Assembly (NCBI GenBank): GCA_963625685.1
Contig: CAVFTR010000015.1
Span: 1 to 41,294 of the forward strand
From: F23-B02 sp963625685
GTDB lineage: Bacteria; Bacillota; Clostridia; Oscillospirales; Oscillospiraceae
Length of the DNA stretch: 41,294 nt
Direction of reading: 5' to 3'
Positions 7,657 through 16,206 of the stretch are shown piece after piece. Position 1 is the stretch's first letter. Every line of letters begins with the position of its first letter. Made by a program: the position numbers and the translations under genes. The notes under the pieces are model-generated. The model did not search any database. It saw only the letters and a list, made by a program, of their open reading frames with translations, and was not told the DNA's origin.

Positions 7657-8862
7657 ATGAACAACAAAGCAGCCAAGGGCACATGGGCGGCCGCGTTTAC
7701 CGTAGCGTCCGTGTGGTTCGGCACCCACGTCGGCGGCGGCTTCGCCTCCGGCAACCAGGTGGTCAATTACTTCTCGCAGTACGGCTGGATGGCCGTCGCA
7801 TTCCCCATTATAGCAATGGGCATACTTGCATATGTGATATACACCGTCATGAAGTTTGCAAAGCTCAACGGCTTTACCAACTACAAGGACACCTTCGCGG
7901 CGCTTTATCCGAAGCCCTGGATGGAGGTATTCTTTGAGATATTCTATATCATAATCCTGCTTGCGGCTGTCGGCGCGGCTGTCGCCGGCGCGGGCGAGGT
8001 CCTCGCGAACTTCTTCGGCGTCGACTATACCGTCACCGCAAACAAGCTCATGTTCAACCTCATCATCGTCGCCCTGCTCATCGTTCTGAGCATCTTCGGC
8101 GTAAAGCTCGTCATCGCGGCCTCCACCGTTCTTTCGGTCGCCATCCTCATCTCCACCGCGGTCATCGTCGTCACCGGCTTTGCGGCCGACCTCGACAGCA
8201 TCTCGGCTCAGTACCTCGCGGCAAACAATCTCCAGGCCGCCGCATACACCGACAACCCCGCAAAGGCGGTCTGGCTCGGCATAGCTATCTACTCGGCGTT
8301 CCAGTGCGTTTCCATCCCCCCGATGATCGCGGCGGGCGAAGGCCTGTCCCTCAAGGGCATCAAGCGTGCAAACATCCTCGGCTGGCTCATGAACGGCTGC
8401 GCTCTGGCTGCCTCCGCGGCAATGCTCTGCCGCTGGTACCCGCTGCTGGCCGCGCTCCAGGGCGCGGGCGTTGAGGGCTTCACCAACGCGATAAGCGGCA
8501 TCCCCAACCAGACCGTTCTTTCCCTCGTCGGCATCAAGTGGATGATGGTCGTCTTCAGCATCCTGCTGTTCAGCGCCTTCGTATCCACCAGCGTCACCCT
8601 CGTGTTCACCATGATCCAGCGCTTCCAGGGCCACTGCATGCCCAACACGATCAAGAGCGAGAAGGTCCGCAGCGTCATCGTCGGCGTTATCGTCATCGCG
8701 CTGTGCTTCGCAGTCTCCCTGCTCGGCCTGAGCGGCATCATCAAGTACGCCTACGGCTACGACGGCTACTACGCCATCCTCGCCATCTACATCCCCGTGC
8801 TGATCTGGGGCATCCCCAAGATCAAGAAGCTCGAGGCGGAGAAGAAGGCAGAGCTCGAATAA
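7657..8862 (+). CDS. YkvI-family membrane transporter, 401 aa
   Basis: This is an integral membrane protein with about ten or more hydrophobic segments. The N-terminal segment is FTVASVWFGTHVGGGFASGNQ; the glycine-rich break is typical of LeuT-fold carriers and of the COG3949/YkvI family. Members are presumed secondary transporters of amino-acid-like or carboxylate solutes, with no firm substrate. The ATG follows AAGGAGAG. Two PanE-family dehydrogenases follow in the same direction, which suggests that the imported solute, or its product, is their substrate. The C-terminal tail is charged and rich in Lys and Glu. Confidence 0.8.
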   Translation: MNNKAAKGTWAAAFTVASVWFGTHVGGGFASGNQVVNYFSQYGWMAVAFPIIAMGILAYVIYTVMKFAKLNGFTNYKDTFAALYPKPWMEVFFEIFYIIILLAAVGAAVAGAGEVLANFFGVDYTVTANKLMFNLIIVALLIVLSIFGVKLVIAASTVLSVAILISTAVIVVTGFAADLDSISAQYLAANNLQAAAYTDNPAKAVWLGIAIYSAFQCVSIPPMIAAGEGLSLKGIKRANILGWLMNGCALAASAAMLCRWYPLLAALQGAGVEGFTNAISGIPNQTVLSLVGIKWMMVVFSILLFSAFVSTSVTLVFTMIQRFQGHCMPNTIKSEKVRSVIVGVIVIALCFAVSLLGLSGIIKYAYGYDGYYAILAIYIPVLIWGIPKIKKLEAEKKAELE

Positions 8863-8875
8863 TAACTAAACTCAG

Positions 8876-8899
8876 ACACCACCGGGCTTCCGGTGGTGT
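8876..8899 (+). other. Intergenic hairpin between ykvI and the first panE-like gene
   Basis: ACACCACCGG (8876-8885) and CCGGTGGTGT (8890-8899) form a perfect 10-bp stem with a GCTT loop. Only three T residues follow, so it may be an attenuator or an mRNA-stabilising structure that sets transporter and enzyme levels apart. Confidence 0.5.
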
Positions 8900-8917
8900 T
8901 TGAACAGGTGAATATCA

Positions 8918-9871
8918 ATGAAAATTGCCATGATAGGCTCCGGCGCTGCCGGCAGCGTTTTTGCTTCATATCTCAATAAGGGCGGCGCAGAGCTCTGGCT
9001 CGTCGACCGCTACAAGGCCCACATGGACAAGGTCGCGGAGAGCGGCATGAGCTTCGTCACCCCCTCCGGCGAGGAGCTCCTCACGGGCTTTCACACCGCC
9101 TGTTCCGCCGAGGCTATCGGCCCTATGGACATGGTCATACTCATGGTCAAGGCCACGCAGACCGACGGCATCATGCCCTCGGTGCTGCCCTGCATCGGCA
9201 GTGAAACGGTCGTCGTATCGCTGCAAAACGGCATCGGCAACGACGAGGCGCTTAAAAAATACGTCCCCGCGGACAGGATACTCTACGGCTTCGGCACGAT
9301 AGGCACCGAGCTGCCCGAGCCCGGCAGATGCGTATCAAAGCCCGAAAGCGGCGTTATCATGCGCTTCGGCGCGGCGGAAAACGACCCCGTTTCTGAAAGG
9401 GCCGGCAGGGCGCTGGAAAAATGCTTCTGCGACGGCGGCTGCCTTGCGAGCTTTGAAAAGGATATACGCCCCTTCGTATGGAAAAAGGCGATATCCAACA
9501 GCGGCTACAATACGCTCGCGGCGCTCACGCGGCTCAGGGTCGGCCCGATGCTCGACTGCGAGACGGGGCGGCAGCTCATAAAAAGCGTATGGGCCGAGGG
9601 CTGCGCGGTAGCAAAGGCGCTCACGGGCGTCGACCTCTGGGACGAGATGCTCGCCGAGCTCCCGCGGCTCAGAGAGGGCTTTGCCGAATACTATCCCTCC
9701 ATGGCGCAGGATGTGCTCATCCACCGGCGTCAGACCGAGATCGGGCTTTTAAACGGCGCTATCGTGCGCTGCGGGCGCGAGCTCGGCGTCCCCACCCCCG
9801 TCAACGAGGCGCTGACGCTCATGATACAGACAATACAGCAAAGCTACGACAAGCAGTATTGCGAAAAATAA
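8918..9871 (+). CDS. Ketopantoate-reductase-family dehydrogenase (PanE-like) 1, 317 aa
   Basis: This is an NAD(P)-dependent 2-oxoacid/2-hydroxyacid dehydrogenase of the PanE/ApbA fold. The nucleotide motif GSGAAG is at residues 7-12. The active-site pattern is intact: QNG with N104, the K-x3-N-x3-N row K190, N194, N198, and the glutamate E274 in RQTEI. Length is normal for the family. It is co-directional with the YkvI-like transporter and a second copy, and no panB, panC or panD is near, so catabolic hydroxyacid oxidation or 2-oxoacid reduction is more likely than pantothenate synthesis. Some PanE-family enzymes of lactic acid bacteria are D-2-hydroxyacid dehydrogenases. Confidence 0.85.
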   Translation: MKIAMIGSGAAGSVFASYLNKGGAELWLVDRYKAHMDKVAESGMSFVTPSGEELLTGFHTACSAEAIGPMDMVILMVKATQTDGIMPSVLPCIGSETVVVSLQNGIGNDEALKKYVPADRILYGFGTIGTELPEPGRCVSKPESGVIMRFGAAENDPVSERAGRALEKCFCDGGCLASFEKDIRPFVWKKAISNSGYNTLAALTRLRVGPMLDCETGRQLIKSVWAEGCAVAKALTGVDLWDEMLAELPRLREGFAEYYPSMAQDVLIHRRQTEIGLLNGAIVRCGRELGVPTPVNEALTLMIQTIQQSYDKQYCEK

Positions 9872-9897
9872 AAAATTCTTATAAGGAGACTATAACA

Positions 9898-10941
9898 ATG
9901 AAAATTGCAATGTACGGTTCCGGCGCGGCAGGCAGCGTTTTTGCTTCTTACCTGAAAAAGGGCGGCGCAGACATGATCCTCATCGACCGCTATGAGGCAC
10001 ATATGAACAAGGTCGCCGCAGACGGCATGCACTTTACCATCCATCAGGAGGAGAACGGCGCATACACCGATTACAACTACCAGCTCAAGGGCTTCCGCAC
10101 CTACACCAGCTCCGCGGCGGCCGCCGAGGCCGAGGGCAAGGTCGACGTCATCATCTACATGACCAAGGCGACCCAGCTCGAGCAGGCCATCCAGGACTCC
10201 CTGCCCGTCGTGGGCGACAGCACCGTCGCCGTTTCCCTCATAAACGGCCTGGGCAACGACGACAACCTCTTCAAGGTCTTCCCGAAGGAGCGCTGCGTCA
10301 TCGGCTCCGGCGTTCTCGGCACCGCTCTGCCCGAGCCCGGCCACTGCGTATCCACTCCTGCCGGCGGCGTTCAGATGAACTTCGGCGGCGCTGTCAGAAG
10401 CGAGCTCAACGACGCGGCTTGCGCGGAGATGCTCAAGTGCTACCGCGAGGGCGGCTGCGACGCATACTGGCGCGACGGCGAGCCGGGCACCGACAACAAC
10501 ATCTACAAGTTCATCTGGAAAAAGGTCTGTGTCAACGCGACCGTCAACACCGTCTGCGCTGTCCTGCGTCTGAAGATCGGCGAGGTCGAGGCCGACCCCT
10601 GGGGCCAGCAGCTGTTCCACGGCGTCATCCGCGAGACCTGCGCCGTCGCTACCGCAAAGGGCGTTCCCATGGACGCCGACGAGTTCATCGCTCACGACCA
10701 TGCCGACATCGTCACCAACATCGGCGACTACTACCCCTCCATGTGCCAGGACGCGCTGTTCCATCAGCGTCAGACCGAGATCGACGTGCTCAACGGCAAG
10801 ATCGCCGAGTACGGCAAAGAGCTCGGCATCCCCACCCCGACCTGCGACATCCTCACCAAGGTCGTACACTGCATCCAGGACAACTACGCAAACCAGTACT
10901 TCCAGGATGCCAACGGCAACGCCTTCCACCTCGGCAAGTGA
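9898..10941 (+). CDS. Ketopantoate-reductase-family dehydrogenase (PanE-like) 2, 347 aa
   Basis: This is a tandem paralogue of the preceding gene. It keeps GSGAAG (7-12), N116, K209/N213/N217 and E294. It is about 30 residues longer: there is an insert near 45-65 (a Tyr/Asn-rich loop) and another near 190-200 before the catalytic lysine, plus a short C-terminal tail. The inserts may alter the substrate pocket or dimer contacts. The start is the ATG after AAGGAGAC; the frame continues upstream into the preceding gene but only this start gives the Rossmann motif at the N-terminus. A strong terminator follows. Confidence 0.86.
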   Translation: MKIAMYGSGAAGSVFASYLKKGGADMILIDRYEAHMNKVAADGMHFTIHQEENGAYTDYNYQLKGFRTYTSSAAAAEAEGKVDVIIYMTKATQLEQAIQDSLPVVGDSTVAVSLINGLGNDDNLFKVFPKERCVIGSGVLGTALPEPGHCVSTPAGGVQMNFGGAVRSELNDAACAEMLKCYREGGCDAYWRDGEPGTDNNIYKFIWKKVCVNATVNTVCAVLRLKIGEVEADPWGQQLFHGVIRETCAVATAKGVPMDADEFIAHDHADIVTNIGDYYPSMCQDALFHQRQTEIDVLNGKIAEYGKELGIPTPTCDILTKVVHCIQDNYANQYFQDANGNAFHLGK

Positions 10942-10951
10942 TCAATACACT

Positions 10952-10984
10952 AAAAAATCCCCGACCGAGGTCGGGGATTTTTTG
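10952..10984. terminator. Bidirectional intrinsic terminator
   Basis: AAAAAATCCCCGACC pairs with GGTCGGGGATTTTTT. It lies between two convergent genes (PanE-like 2 and the cyclodeaminase-like gene) and has a T run on each strand. Confidence 0.9.
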
Positions 10985-10992
10985 CGTTTGCT

Positions 10993-11619
10993 TCAGACTA
11001 TCTTCGCCTCGAGCTTTTTTATCAGGCCGTCGAAGAGCTCCCTGCTGTTTTCTATCGCGATCTCGGGCTCGCGTCTTGTGGTGTGCGCGAACACCGGCTC
11101 GTTCATCTTCGTCGAGTACACGGCCTTCTGTATGCGCACGCAGTCCATGCCGCACTTCGCAAAATGCACGGCCGCCGAGGCAAAGGGCGCGGCCCCGGCG
11201 CTGAGCTTATCGGCCACCGGCTCAAGCGTCTCGACGACGCGGATGGACATGTAGAACACCTCGTCGATGATGCAGCAGGCCGTGCGGTAGGCCGCCTCGA
11301 GCTCCGCCTCGTCGGGGCTTTCCTGGGCCAGCAGCTTTTCAAGCGGCTTCTTGGCCTTGTTCTCCTCGTCGATGAGATGCAGGAAATAAACGCGCAGCTT
11401 CTCCATATCCTGCTCGGCATGGAGCATATCCGCGTCCTCCGACGCCGTAAGGCGCAGGGCGCGCAGGGCGGCGGACGCCGCGCACATCGACGAGCCCGCC
11501 GCCGCCGAGCCCAGGCCGAAAACGTTCTTCGGCTCGGCCATCAGCCCGGAATATGCCTTGAGCGTCCTGTCCGCGTAGCTCTCGACCATGAGGTCCCCGA
11601 TATTGATCTTTTCTGCCAT
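10993..11619 (-). CDS. Cyclodeaminase/cyclohydrolase-family-like protein, 208 aa
   Basis: This is a mostly helical soluble protein of about 210 residues. The segment FGLGSAAAGSSMCAASAALRALRLTASE resembles the glycine/alanine-rich first helices of the FTCD_C family (formimidotetrahydrofolate cyclodeaminase and methenyl-THF cyclohydrolase), and length and helix pattern agree. The usual PGGGSVAA motif is degenerate (GLGSAAAG), so catalytic activity is uncertain. The start ATG follows GGAAGATA. It is convergent with the PanE-like operon and divergent from the NTPase gene. No other folate genes are present. Confidence 0.5.
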   Translation of the reverse strand: MAEKINIGDLMVESYADRTLKAYSGLMAEPKNVFGLGSAAAGSSMCAASAALRALRLTASEDADMLHAEQDMEKLRVYFLHLIDEENKAKKPLEKLLAQESPDEAELEAAYRTACCIIDEVFYMSIRVVETLEPVADKLSAGAAPFASAAVHFAKCGMDCVRIQKAVYSTKMNEPVFAHTTRREPEIAIENSRELFDGLIKKLEAKIV

Positions 11620-11637
11620 ATAATATCTTCCTTTCGT

Positions 11638-11666
11638 TTGACAATTGAAAACGGGCGTTTTATAAT
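11638..11666 (+). promoter_or_regulatory. Fully consensus sigma-A promoter for the NTPase gene
   Basis: TTGACA (11638-11643), 17 nt, TATAAT (11661-11666). This is a perfect match to the consensus, with a leader of about 60 nt. Confidence 0.8.
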
Positions 11667-11731
11667 TCTATTGATAAATATACAACAAAATTTTGATATT
11701 TACAAGCGATTATGCAACAGGAGCACACAAA

Positions 11732-12241
11732 ATGAAGATACTTCTCTGCGGAGATATTGATTCCGGCAAGTCAACGCTCATACGCAGGCTCGTTTCGGAC
11801 ATGCACCGGCAGCCGCGGGGCTATATCACCGTGCGCATGCCCGAGGACGAAAGCGGCGTTTCAAGCGTCTATCTCTACGATATAGCCGCGCCGCCGGAGA
11901 GGATAGAGGACGCGCAGGTCATCATGCGCATACGCGGCGGCGATATCGAGCGGCATCCCGAGTACATGAGCAGCATGGCGGCCCCGATCCTGGAGGCGAT
12001 CCCCGAGGGCAGCCTGGTCGTTCTCGACGAGCTGGGGACGCTCGAGGAGCATGAGGAGCGCTTCAAGGCCGCCGTCATGAAAATACTGTCCGGCCGCTAC
12101 GACGTGCTCGCCTCCGTAAAGGCTCAGAACACAGGCTTTCTGCGCGCCGTGCGCAGCCATCCGGACTGCCGGCTGTACATCATCACGCCCGAAAACAGGG
12201 ACGGCTTGTATGCCCTTCTGCGCAGCGAATACAAGATATAG
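11732..12241 (+). CDS. P-loop nucleoside-triphosphatase (THEP1/NTPase_1-like), 169 aa
   Basis: This is a small P-loop protein with Walker A GDIDSGKST at residues 7-15 and a Walker B-like LVVLDELGTLE near 95-105, as in the THEP1/NTPase_1 family, which hydrolyses nucleoside triphosphates. The following VLASVKAQNTGFLRAV matches the family pattern before a C-terminal strand (LYIITPEN). The ATG at 11732 was chosen over an upstream start because it is preceded by CAGGAG and puts the P loop at the N-terminus. The physiological role of the family is unclear. It appears to be a single-gene unit. Confidence 0.75.
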   Translation: MKILLCGDIDSGKSTLIRRLVSDMHRQPRGYITVRMPEDESGVSSVYLYDIAAPPERIEDAQVIMRIRGGDIERHPEYMSSMAAPILEAIPEGSLVVLDELGTLEEHEERFKAAVMKILSGRYDVLASVKAQNTGFLRAVRSHPDCRLYIITPENRDGLYALLRSEYKI

Positions 12242-12387
12242 TGATTACTTTTTCTTACAGAAAAAGTGCACAAATACGGTCTGATCTTTATGTAAAAAAA
12301 TTTGCTCTCAAAGTAACAGAATTATGTTGACTTAGGGGGCCCGTGTTGTTATTCTGTCAATACAGCGAATATTATCAGGGGGCAGCC

Positions 12388-13599
12388 ATGAAAAGACTCA
12401 CAGCACTGCTGCTCGCCGTGCTTTGCATGCTTTCGGTCTGCGCATGCAGCAGGGGCGGGGGGAAAACGGCAGACGTATCCGCAAAGGATCTTATCGCAGC
12501 GACGATGAACTCTGCAGGGCCTGAGAACGCCGACACGCTGTGCGGCTCGGACGATCAGAGCTTTACAAACAAATTTTACTATTTCTACGGCATCGAGACG
12601 AGCGCCGTGCGCGACTATGCAATTGCCTATTCCTCGGGCGCAAAGTCCGATGAGATAAGCGTTCTCGTCGCGGCCGGCGGCACGGACGTCAAGACGCTGA
12701 CCGACGCGCTGAAGGCGCGCCGCGATATGCAGCGCCAGACCTTCGAGCTGTACAGTCCCGAGAGCGTCGAGATGCTCGAGAACGCCGTTATATTCACGCA
12801 GGGCGACTACGCGGTCATGATAGTGGCAAAGGACCCCGCGGCGATAGAGAGCAGGATGAAGGAGCTTCTGGCGGACGCTGACGCCGTTGGAAAGGAGTCG
12901 GCCGCGTATTATGAAGCCAACTCCGTCACGCCCTCGGCAGAGCCCACGAGCCAGCCGGCTCCCACGCCGACCCCCGCGCCGGAGTACGACTATGCCTCTC
13001 CCGTTCCCGCCTCCGAGGCGAGAGACGACTCCTGGTTCAAGGACGCGGCCTTCGTCGGCGATTCGCGCATGGAGGGCATCATGAACTACGCGAAGTTCGA
13101 GCACTCCTCGGTCTACACGCATGTCGGCCTGAATGTCGCCGACGTGTTCACAAAGCCCTATATCGAGACGGATTCCGGCGCCGTCACCGTCGCCGACGCG
13201 CTGCGCAACGACCTCAAATACGGCAAGGTCTACGTCATGCTCGGCATCAACGAGCTGGGCTGGTACAATCTCGACAAATTCATCGAATACTACGGCCGCA
13301 TCGTCGACCTTCTGCGCGAGACGCACCCCGAGGCGCAGATATACATCATAAGCATCCTGCCGGTCGGCTCGAAGGCCGCGCAGAGCTCGGATATGCTCAC
13401 GAACGAGCGCGTGCAGATGTTCAACGAGCGCATCCTCGGCATGTGCGCGCAGAAGCAGGTCTATTACGTCAACGGCTTTGAGGCGCTTGCCGTCAACGGC
13501 TCGCTGCCCGACGACGCCTCCCCCGACGGCGTACATATGCAGCCGAACTACTGCCGCAAGCTCACCGACTATCTCCTGACGCACACCGTCAGCGCATGA
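12388..13599 (+). CDS. Lipoprotein with DUF4358-like and SGNH-hydrolase-like domains, 403 aa
   Basis: An N-terminal signal peptide ends in lipobox VCAC with the lipid-modified Cys at 20, so the protein is anchored outside the membrane. Residues about 30-165 resemble DUF4358. A Pro/Thr-rich linker follows at about 181-199. Residues about 210-400 form an SGNH/GDSL-type fold with block I GDS at 224-226, GINE at 286-289 and DGVH at 380-383, giving the expected Ser, Asn, and Asp-His pair. Such domains remove acyl groups from carbohydrates or lipids, so cell-wall or glycan deacetylation is plausible. The start is the ATG after CAGGGGGCAGCC. A terminator follows. Confidence 0.8.
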   Translation: MKRLTALLLAVLCMLSVCACSRGGGKTADVSAKDLIAATMNSAGPENADTLCGSDDQSFTNKFYYFYGIETSAVRDYAIAYSSGAKSDEISVLVAAGGTDVKTLTDALKARRDMQRQTFELYSPESVEMLENAVIFTQGDYAVMIVAKDPAAIESRMKELLADADAVGKESAAYYEANSVTPSAEPTSQPAPTPTPAPEYDYASPVPASEARDDSWFKDAAFVGDSRMEGIMNYAKFEHSSVYTHVGLNVADVFTKPYIETDSGAVTVADALRNDLKYGKVYVMLGINELGWYNLDKFIEYYGRIVDLLRETHPEAQIYIISILPVGSKAAQSSDMLTNERVQMFNERILGMCAQKQVYYVNGFEALAVNGSLPDDASPDGVHMQPNYCRKLTDYLLTHTVSA

Positions 13600-13613
13600 G
13601 AAGAAAAAAATCG

Positions 13614-13660
13614 AACGCACATACCTCTGCTCTGAGCAGCGGAGGTATGTGCGTTTTATA
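13614..13660. terminator. Intrinsic terminator between convergent genes
   Basis: ACGCACATACCTC and GAGGTATGTGCGT form a long stem, with an inner GCT/AGC pair, followed by TTTTAT. It ends the lipoprotein gene and may also serve the DASS transporter on the other strand. Confidence 0.85.
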
Positions 13661-13694
13661 ATTTGCCGGCGGCAATTCTGCGGGCGCCCGCTTT

Positions 13695-15155
13695 TCAGCC
13701 TGTCAGCAGCCTTGCAAGGGGGATGCCGACGCCCGAGCAGATGATTATCTGGACCGTCATAAACAGCATTCCCCAGCGGAAGACCTGTCGGTTGTCCGTC
13801 CAGCCTGACGAGTATGCGACCGCGGCAGTCGGTGTGGCTGGCGGAGTGGCCCAGCCGTTCATGGCCGAGGTCGTCACGAGAATGGCTACGAGCATGGGGC
13901 TGAGCGCTCCGGAATAAATATTCATGCACAGCGGAACGGCTACCGCAAACACCACCGAAAGCGCGACGGAATTCGAGCAGAAATTAGTGAACACGTCTAC
14001 CGCGACGATCATGATGATGACAAAGACTGCCGGAGATACGTTTTCAAAGGCGGGAGCCATGAGTCCGGACAGCCACGCCGAAAGGCCGATATCCGTGTTG
14101 CCCATAAATGAGCCCAGCCCCATTATCGATGAAATGAAGAGGTAGGTCGGCCAGTTGACGGCTTTCACCGCGTCTTTCCAATCGAGTATCTTCTCGCCGT
14201 CGACCTTGATGAAATTCATAAGAAACAGCGCGCCGAGCGGCGGATAGCAATTATTTATTTTCGACAGCGCGGGATAGAGCTCCGGAAAAAGATATTTGCT
14301 CAGACCCGGCAGCAGCCAGAGGACCACGCAGCAGAGATAAATTATCAGCGACCAGCGTTCTCTCCCGGTATACGGCCCGCAGGAGCCTGCCATGGCGTCG
14401 TAATCTATGCGCGTAAACGCGGTGACGTCCGGCTTCCAGACGAAGCGCACAAGCAGAAAGACGACGATCACGGACAGCACGGACACAGGCGTGGTAACGG
14501 CACCGAAGGTGAAAAAGTCCATCTCCTGGCCGGTATACGATTCATAGAGCGAGAAGCCCTGTATCGTCACGGCGTGGGATATCGGATTCGTGCCGTTTGA
14601 GAGCAGCGCCACGGTGACCGTGCACAGCAGCAGCATCGACGAAAGGCTTTTGTCCTTTTCGCGGTCAAGCCCGATGCTTTCAAATATGCTCATAAGTATC
14701 GGCAGAAAGATCATGATGCAGGTCGCGGACGAGAGCACAAGATCAAGGATGTAGACCGCGGCAAAGTACATCGCTATGGTCCACCACGGGTTTTTGCGGG
14801 CAAGCCTGTTTGTGAGAAACCACACCGCTATGCGCCTTGCGGCGCCGCTTTCTGTAAGGCAGGCCGCGAGCATGAAGCAGAAGACCAGAAAGACTGCCGT
14901 ATTATTGCCGAATGTCGCCTGAGTCACCGTCGCTGCGCTCAGCCCGGGAACGGTCATCAGCAGCGCGACAACAAACATGCTTGTCCAGTCGACGCCCCAG
15001 CTGAGGAAAAGAAGGATCGCCACGGCGAGGATGCCGAGTATCTGAAAGCCGGCGGCCGACAGGCCTTCCGGCGGCGGGAGGAGCTTTACCGCGAAAATGA
15101 CCATCGCCGCAAGCACGAGGATCCCCCATCTGGCGGCGGAATGTTCTTTTTTCAT
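13695..15155 (-). CDS. DASS (SLC13/CitT) family anion symporter 1, 486 aa
   Basis: This is an integral membrane protein with about 11-13 hydrophobic segments, of the divalent anion:Na+ symporter family that takes up di- and tricarboxylates or sulfate-like anions. The paired SN-containing substrate/sodium loops are visible: SNGT at 186-189 and CSNSV at 393-397, with TFGNNT near 81 and GLGSFMGN near 347. The ATG follows GGAGAG. It is the third gene of a minus-strand unit DASS2-PanE-DASS1 and is clearly paralogous to DASS2 (shared FIKVDGEKILDW and WPTYLF/WPSFMF blocks). Because the two copies flank a dehydrogenase, they may import two related substrates or exchange substrate and product. Confidence 0.88.
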   Translation of the reverse strand: MKKEHSAARWGILVLAAMVIFAVKLLPPPEGLSAAGFQILGILAVAILLFLSWGVDWTSMFVVALLMTVPGLSAATVTQATFGNNTAVFLVFCFMLAACLTESGAARRIAVWFLTNRLARKNPWWTIAMYFAAVYILDLVLSSATCIMIFLPILMSIFESIGLDREKDKSLSSMLLLCTVTVALLSNGTNPISHAVTIQGFSLYESYTGQEMDFFTFGAVTTPVSVLSVIVVFLLVRFVWKPDVTAFTRIDYDAMAGSCGPYTGRERWSLIIYLCCVVLWLLPGLSKYLFPELYPALSKINNCYPPLGALFLMNFIKVDGEKILDWKDAVKAVNWPTYLFISSIMGLGSFMGNTDIGLSAWLSGLMAPAFENVSPAVFVIIMIVAVDVFTNFCSNSVALSVVFAVAVPLCMNIYSGALSPMLVAILVTTSAMNGWATPPATPTAAVAYSSGWTDNRQVFRWGMLFMTVQIIICSGVGIPLARLLTG

Positions 15156-15205
15156 TTTTCTCTCCTGTTAAAGGCGCCGGGCGCGGTACGCCCGGCGCCG
15201 CTTTT

Positions 15206-16171
15206 TCAATCTTTATCCTTATAGCGCTTGTCGTAATTGGCCTGTATCGCCCGCACGGTCTGCGAAAGGACATCACAGGTCGGGGTGGCCGTATTCGCAA
15301 GCTTTCCGTAGCGGGAGATCGCTCCCGAGAGGGTGTTGACCTCGGTCTGCCGCTTATAAATGAGCATATCCTGTGCAAGCGAGGGATAGTAATCGCCGTA
15401 GCTTGCAACGGTCTTGGGAATATCGCTGACAAGTCCGGTGTAGAGGTCGTCGGCAATGCCGAGGGCCTTTGCGCAGTCGCTGGCTTCCCTGAGTATCTGC
15501 CTGACGAGGGCTATGGCGTTTTCGTCGTCATATACCTGCTTCATGGTCAGTCCGAGCACAGCGCATACTGTGTTGAAGCCGCTGTTGGACGCCGCCTTTT
15601 TCCAGAGCGCCGGGCGCACATCGTCCAGATACTCCGGGTTCAGTCCGCCCCTGGCAAAGCAGTCGGTTATGTATCGACAACCCTCGGCGGCTGTCTCTCC
15701 CCCGTAGACCGGACCGATATACATGTTGATTATTCCCTGAGCGGGCTTGGACTCGCACACGCCGGGTCTTACAAGGACTGTTCCGATACGGCCGCAGCCG
15801 CAGCCTATCTGCTTCTCCGGGACGAACTGCGCGATATCGAGGTCGTTGCCGAGGCCGTTTTGAAGCGATATGACGGCCGTCTGCGGCGTGATGCAGCATT
15901 TTGCCCCCTCGAGAGCGGTGCGGGTGTGGGTGGACTTTACGAGCACGATCAGAATATCGCAGGGGCCGACCTCTTCCGCCGTGTACGCCGTGTGGAAGCC
16001 GGTGATACGGTGCTCACCGTTGTGGTCTGTCATGATCAGGCCGCTGCCGCGCACAGCATCCATGTGCTCCCTGTACGGATCGATGAGCCATATGTCATCT
16101 GCGCCGCCGAGCTTGAGATAGGAAGCGAAAACGCTTCCGGTCGCGCCGCAGCCGAGAATAGCTGTTTTCAT
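15206..16171 (-). CDS. Ketopantoate-reductase-family dehydrogenase (PanE-like) 3, 321 aa
   Basis: This is the third PanE/ApbA-fold dehydrogenase in the window. GCGATG at 7-12 binds NAD(P); catalytic positions N105, K192/N196/N200 and E277 are all present. The ATG at 16169-16171 follows AAAGGAG; a longer open frame upstream lies inside the next gene and is not used. It sits between two DASS transporters. It is more diverged from the YkvI-linked pair than those are from each other. The likely role is oxidation of an imported 2-hydroxyacid, or reduction of a 2-oxoacid before export, feeding the ferredoxin oxidoreductase encoded divergently. Confidence 0.86.
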   Translation of the reverse strand: MKTAILGCGATGSVFASYLKLGGADDIWLIDPYREHMDAVRGSGLIMTDHNGEHRITGFHTAYTAEEVGPCDILIVLVKSTHTRTALEGAKCCITPQTAVISLQNGLGNDLDIAQFVPEKQIGCGCGRIGTVLVRPGVCESKPAQGIINMYIGPVYGGETAAEGCRYITDCFARGGLNPEYLDDVRPALWKKAASNSGFNTVCAVLGLTMKQVYDDENAIALVRQILREASDCAKALGIADDLYTGLVSDIPKTVASYGDYYPSLAQDMLIYKRQTEVNTLSGAISRYGKLANTATPTCDVLSQTVRAIQANYDKRYKDKD

Positions 16172-16206
16172 TTTAAAAAACTCCTTTTCTTTTTTTTCGG
16201 CTCTTA

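Noticed and set aside
8918..10941. Pantothenate biosynthesis role for the PanE-like pair
   Set aside because: No panB, panC or panD is nearby, the genes are duplicated, and they follow a transporter; a different substrate is more likely.
12349..13929. 526-codon minus-strand open frame opposite the lipoprotein
   Set aside because: It is an antisense shadow that runs through a terminator and into the next gene; no recognisable domain.
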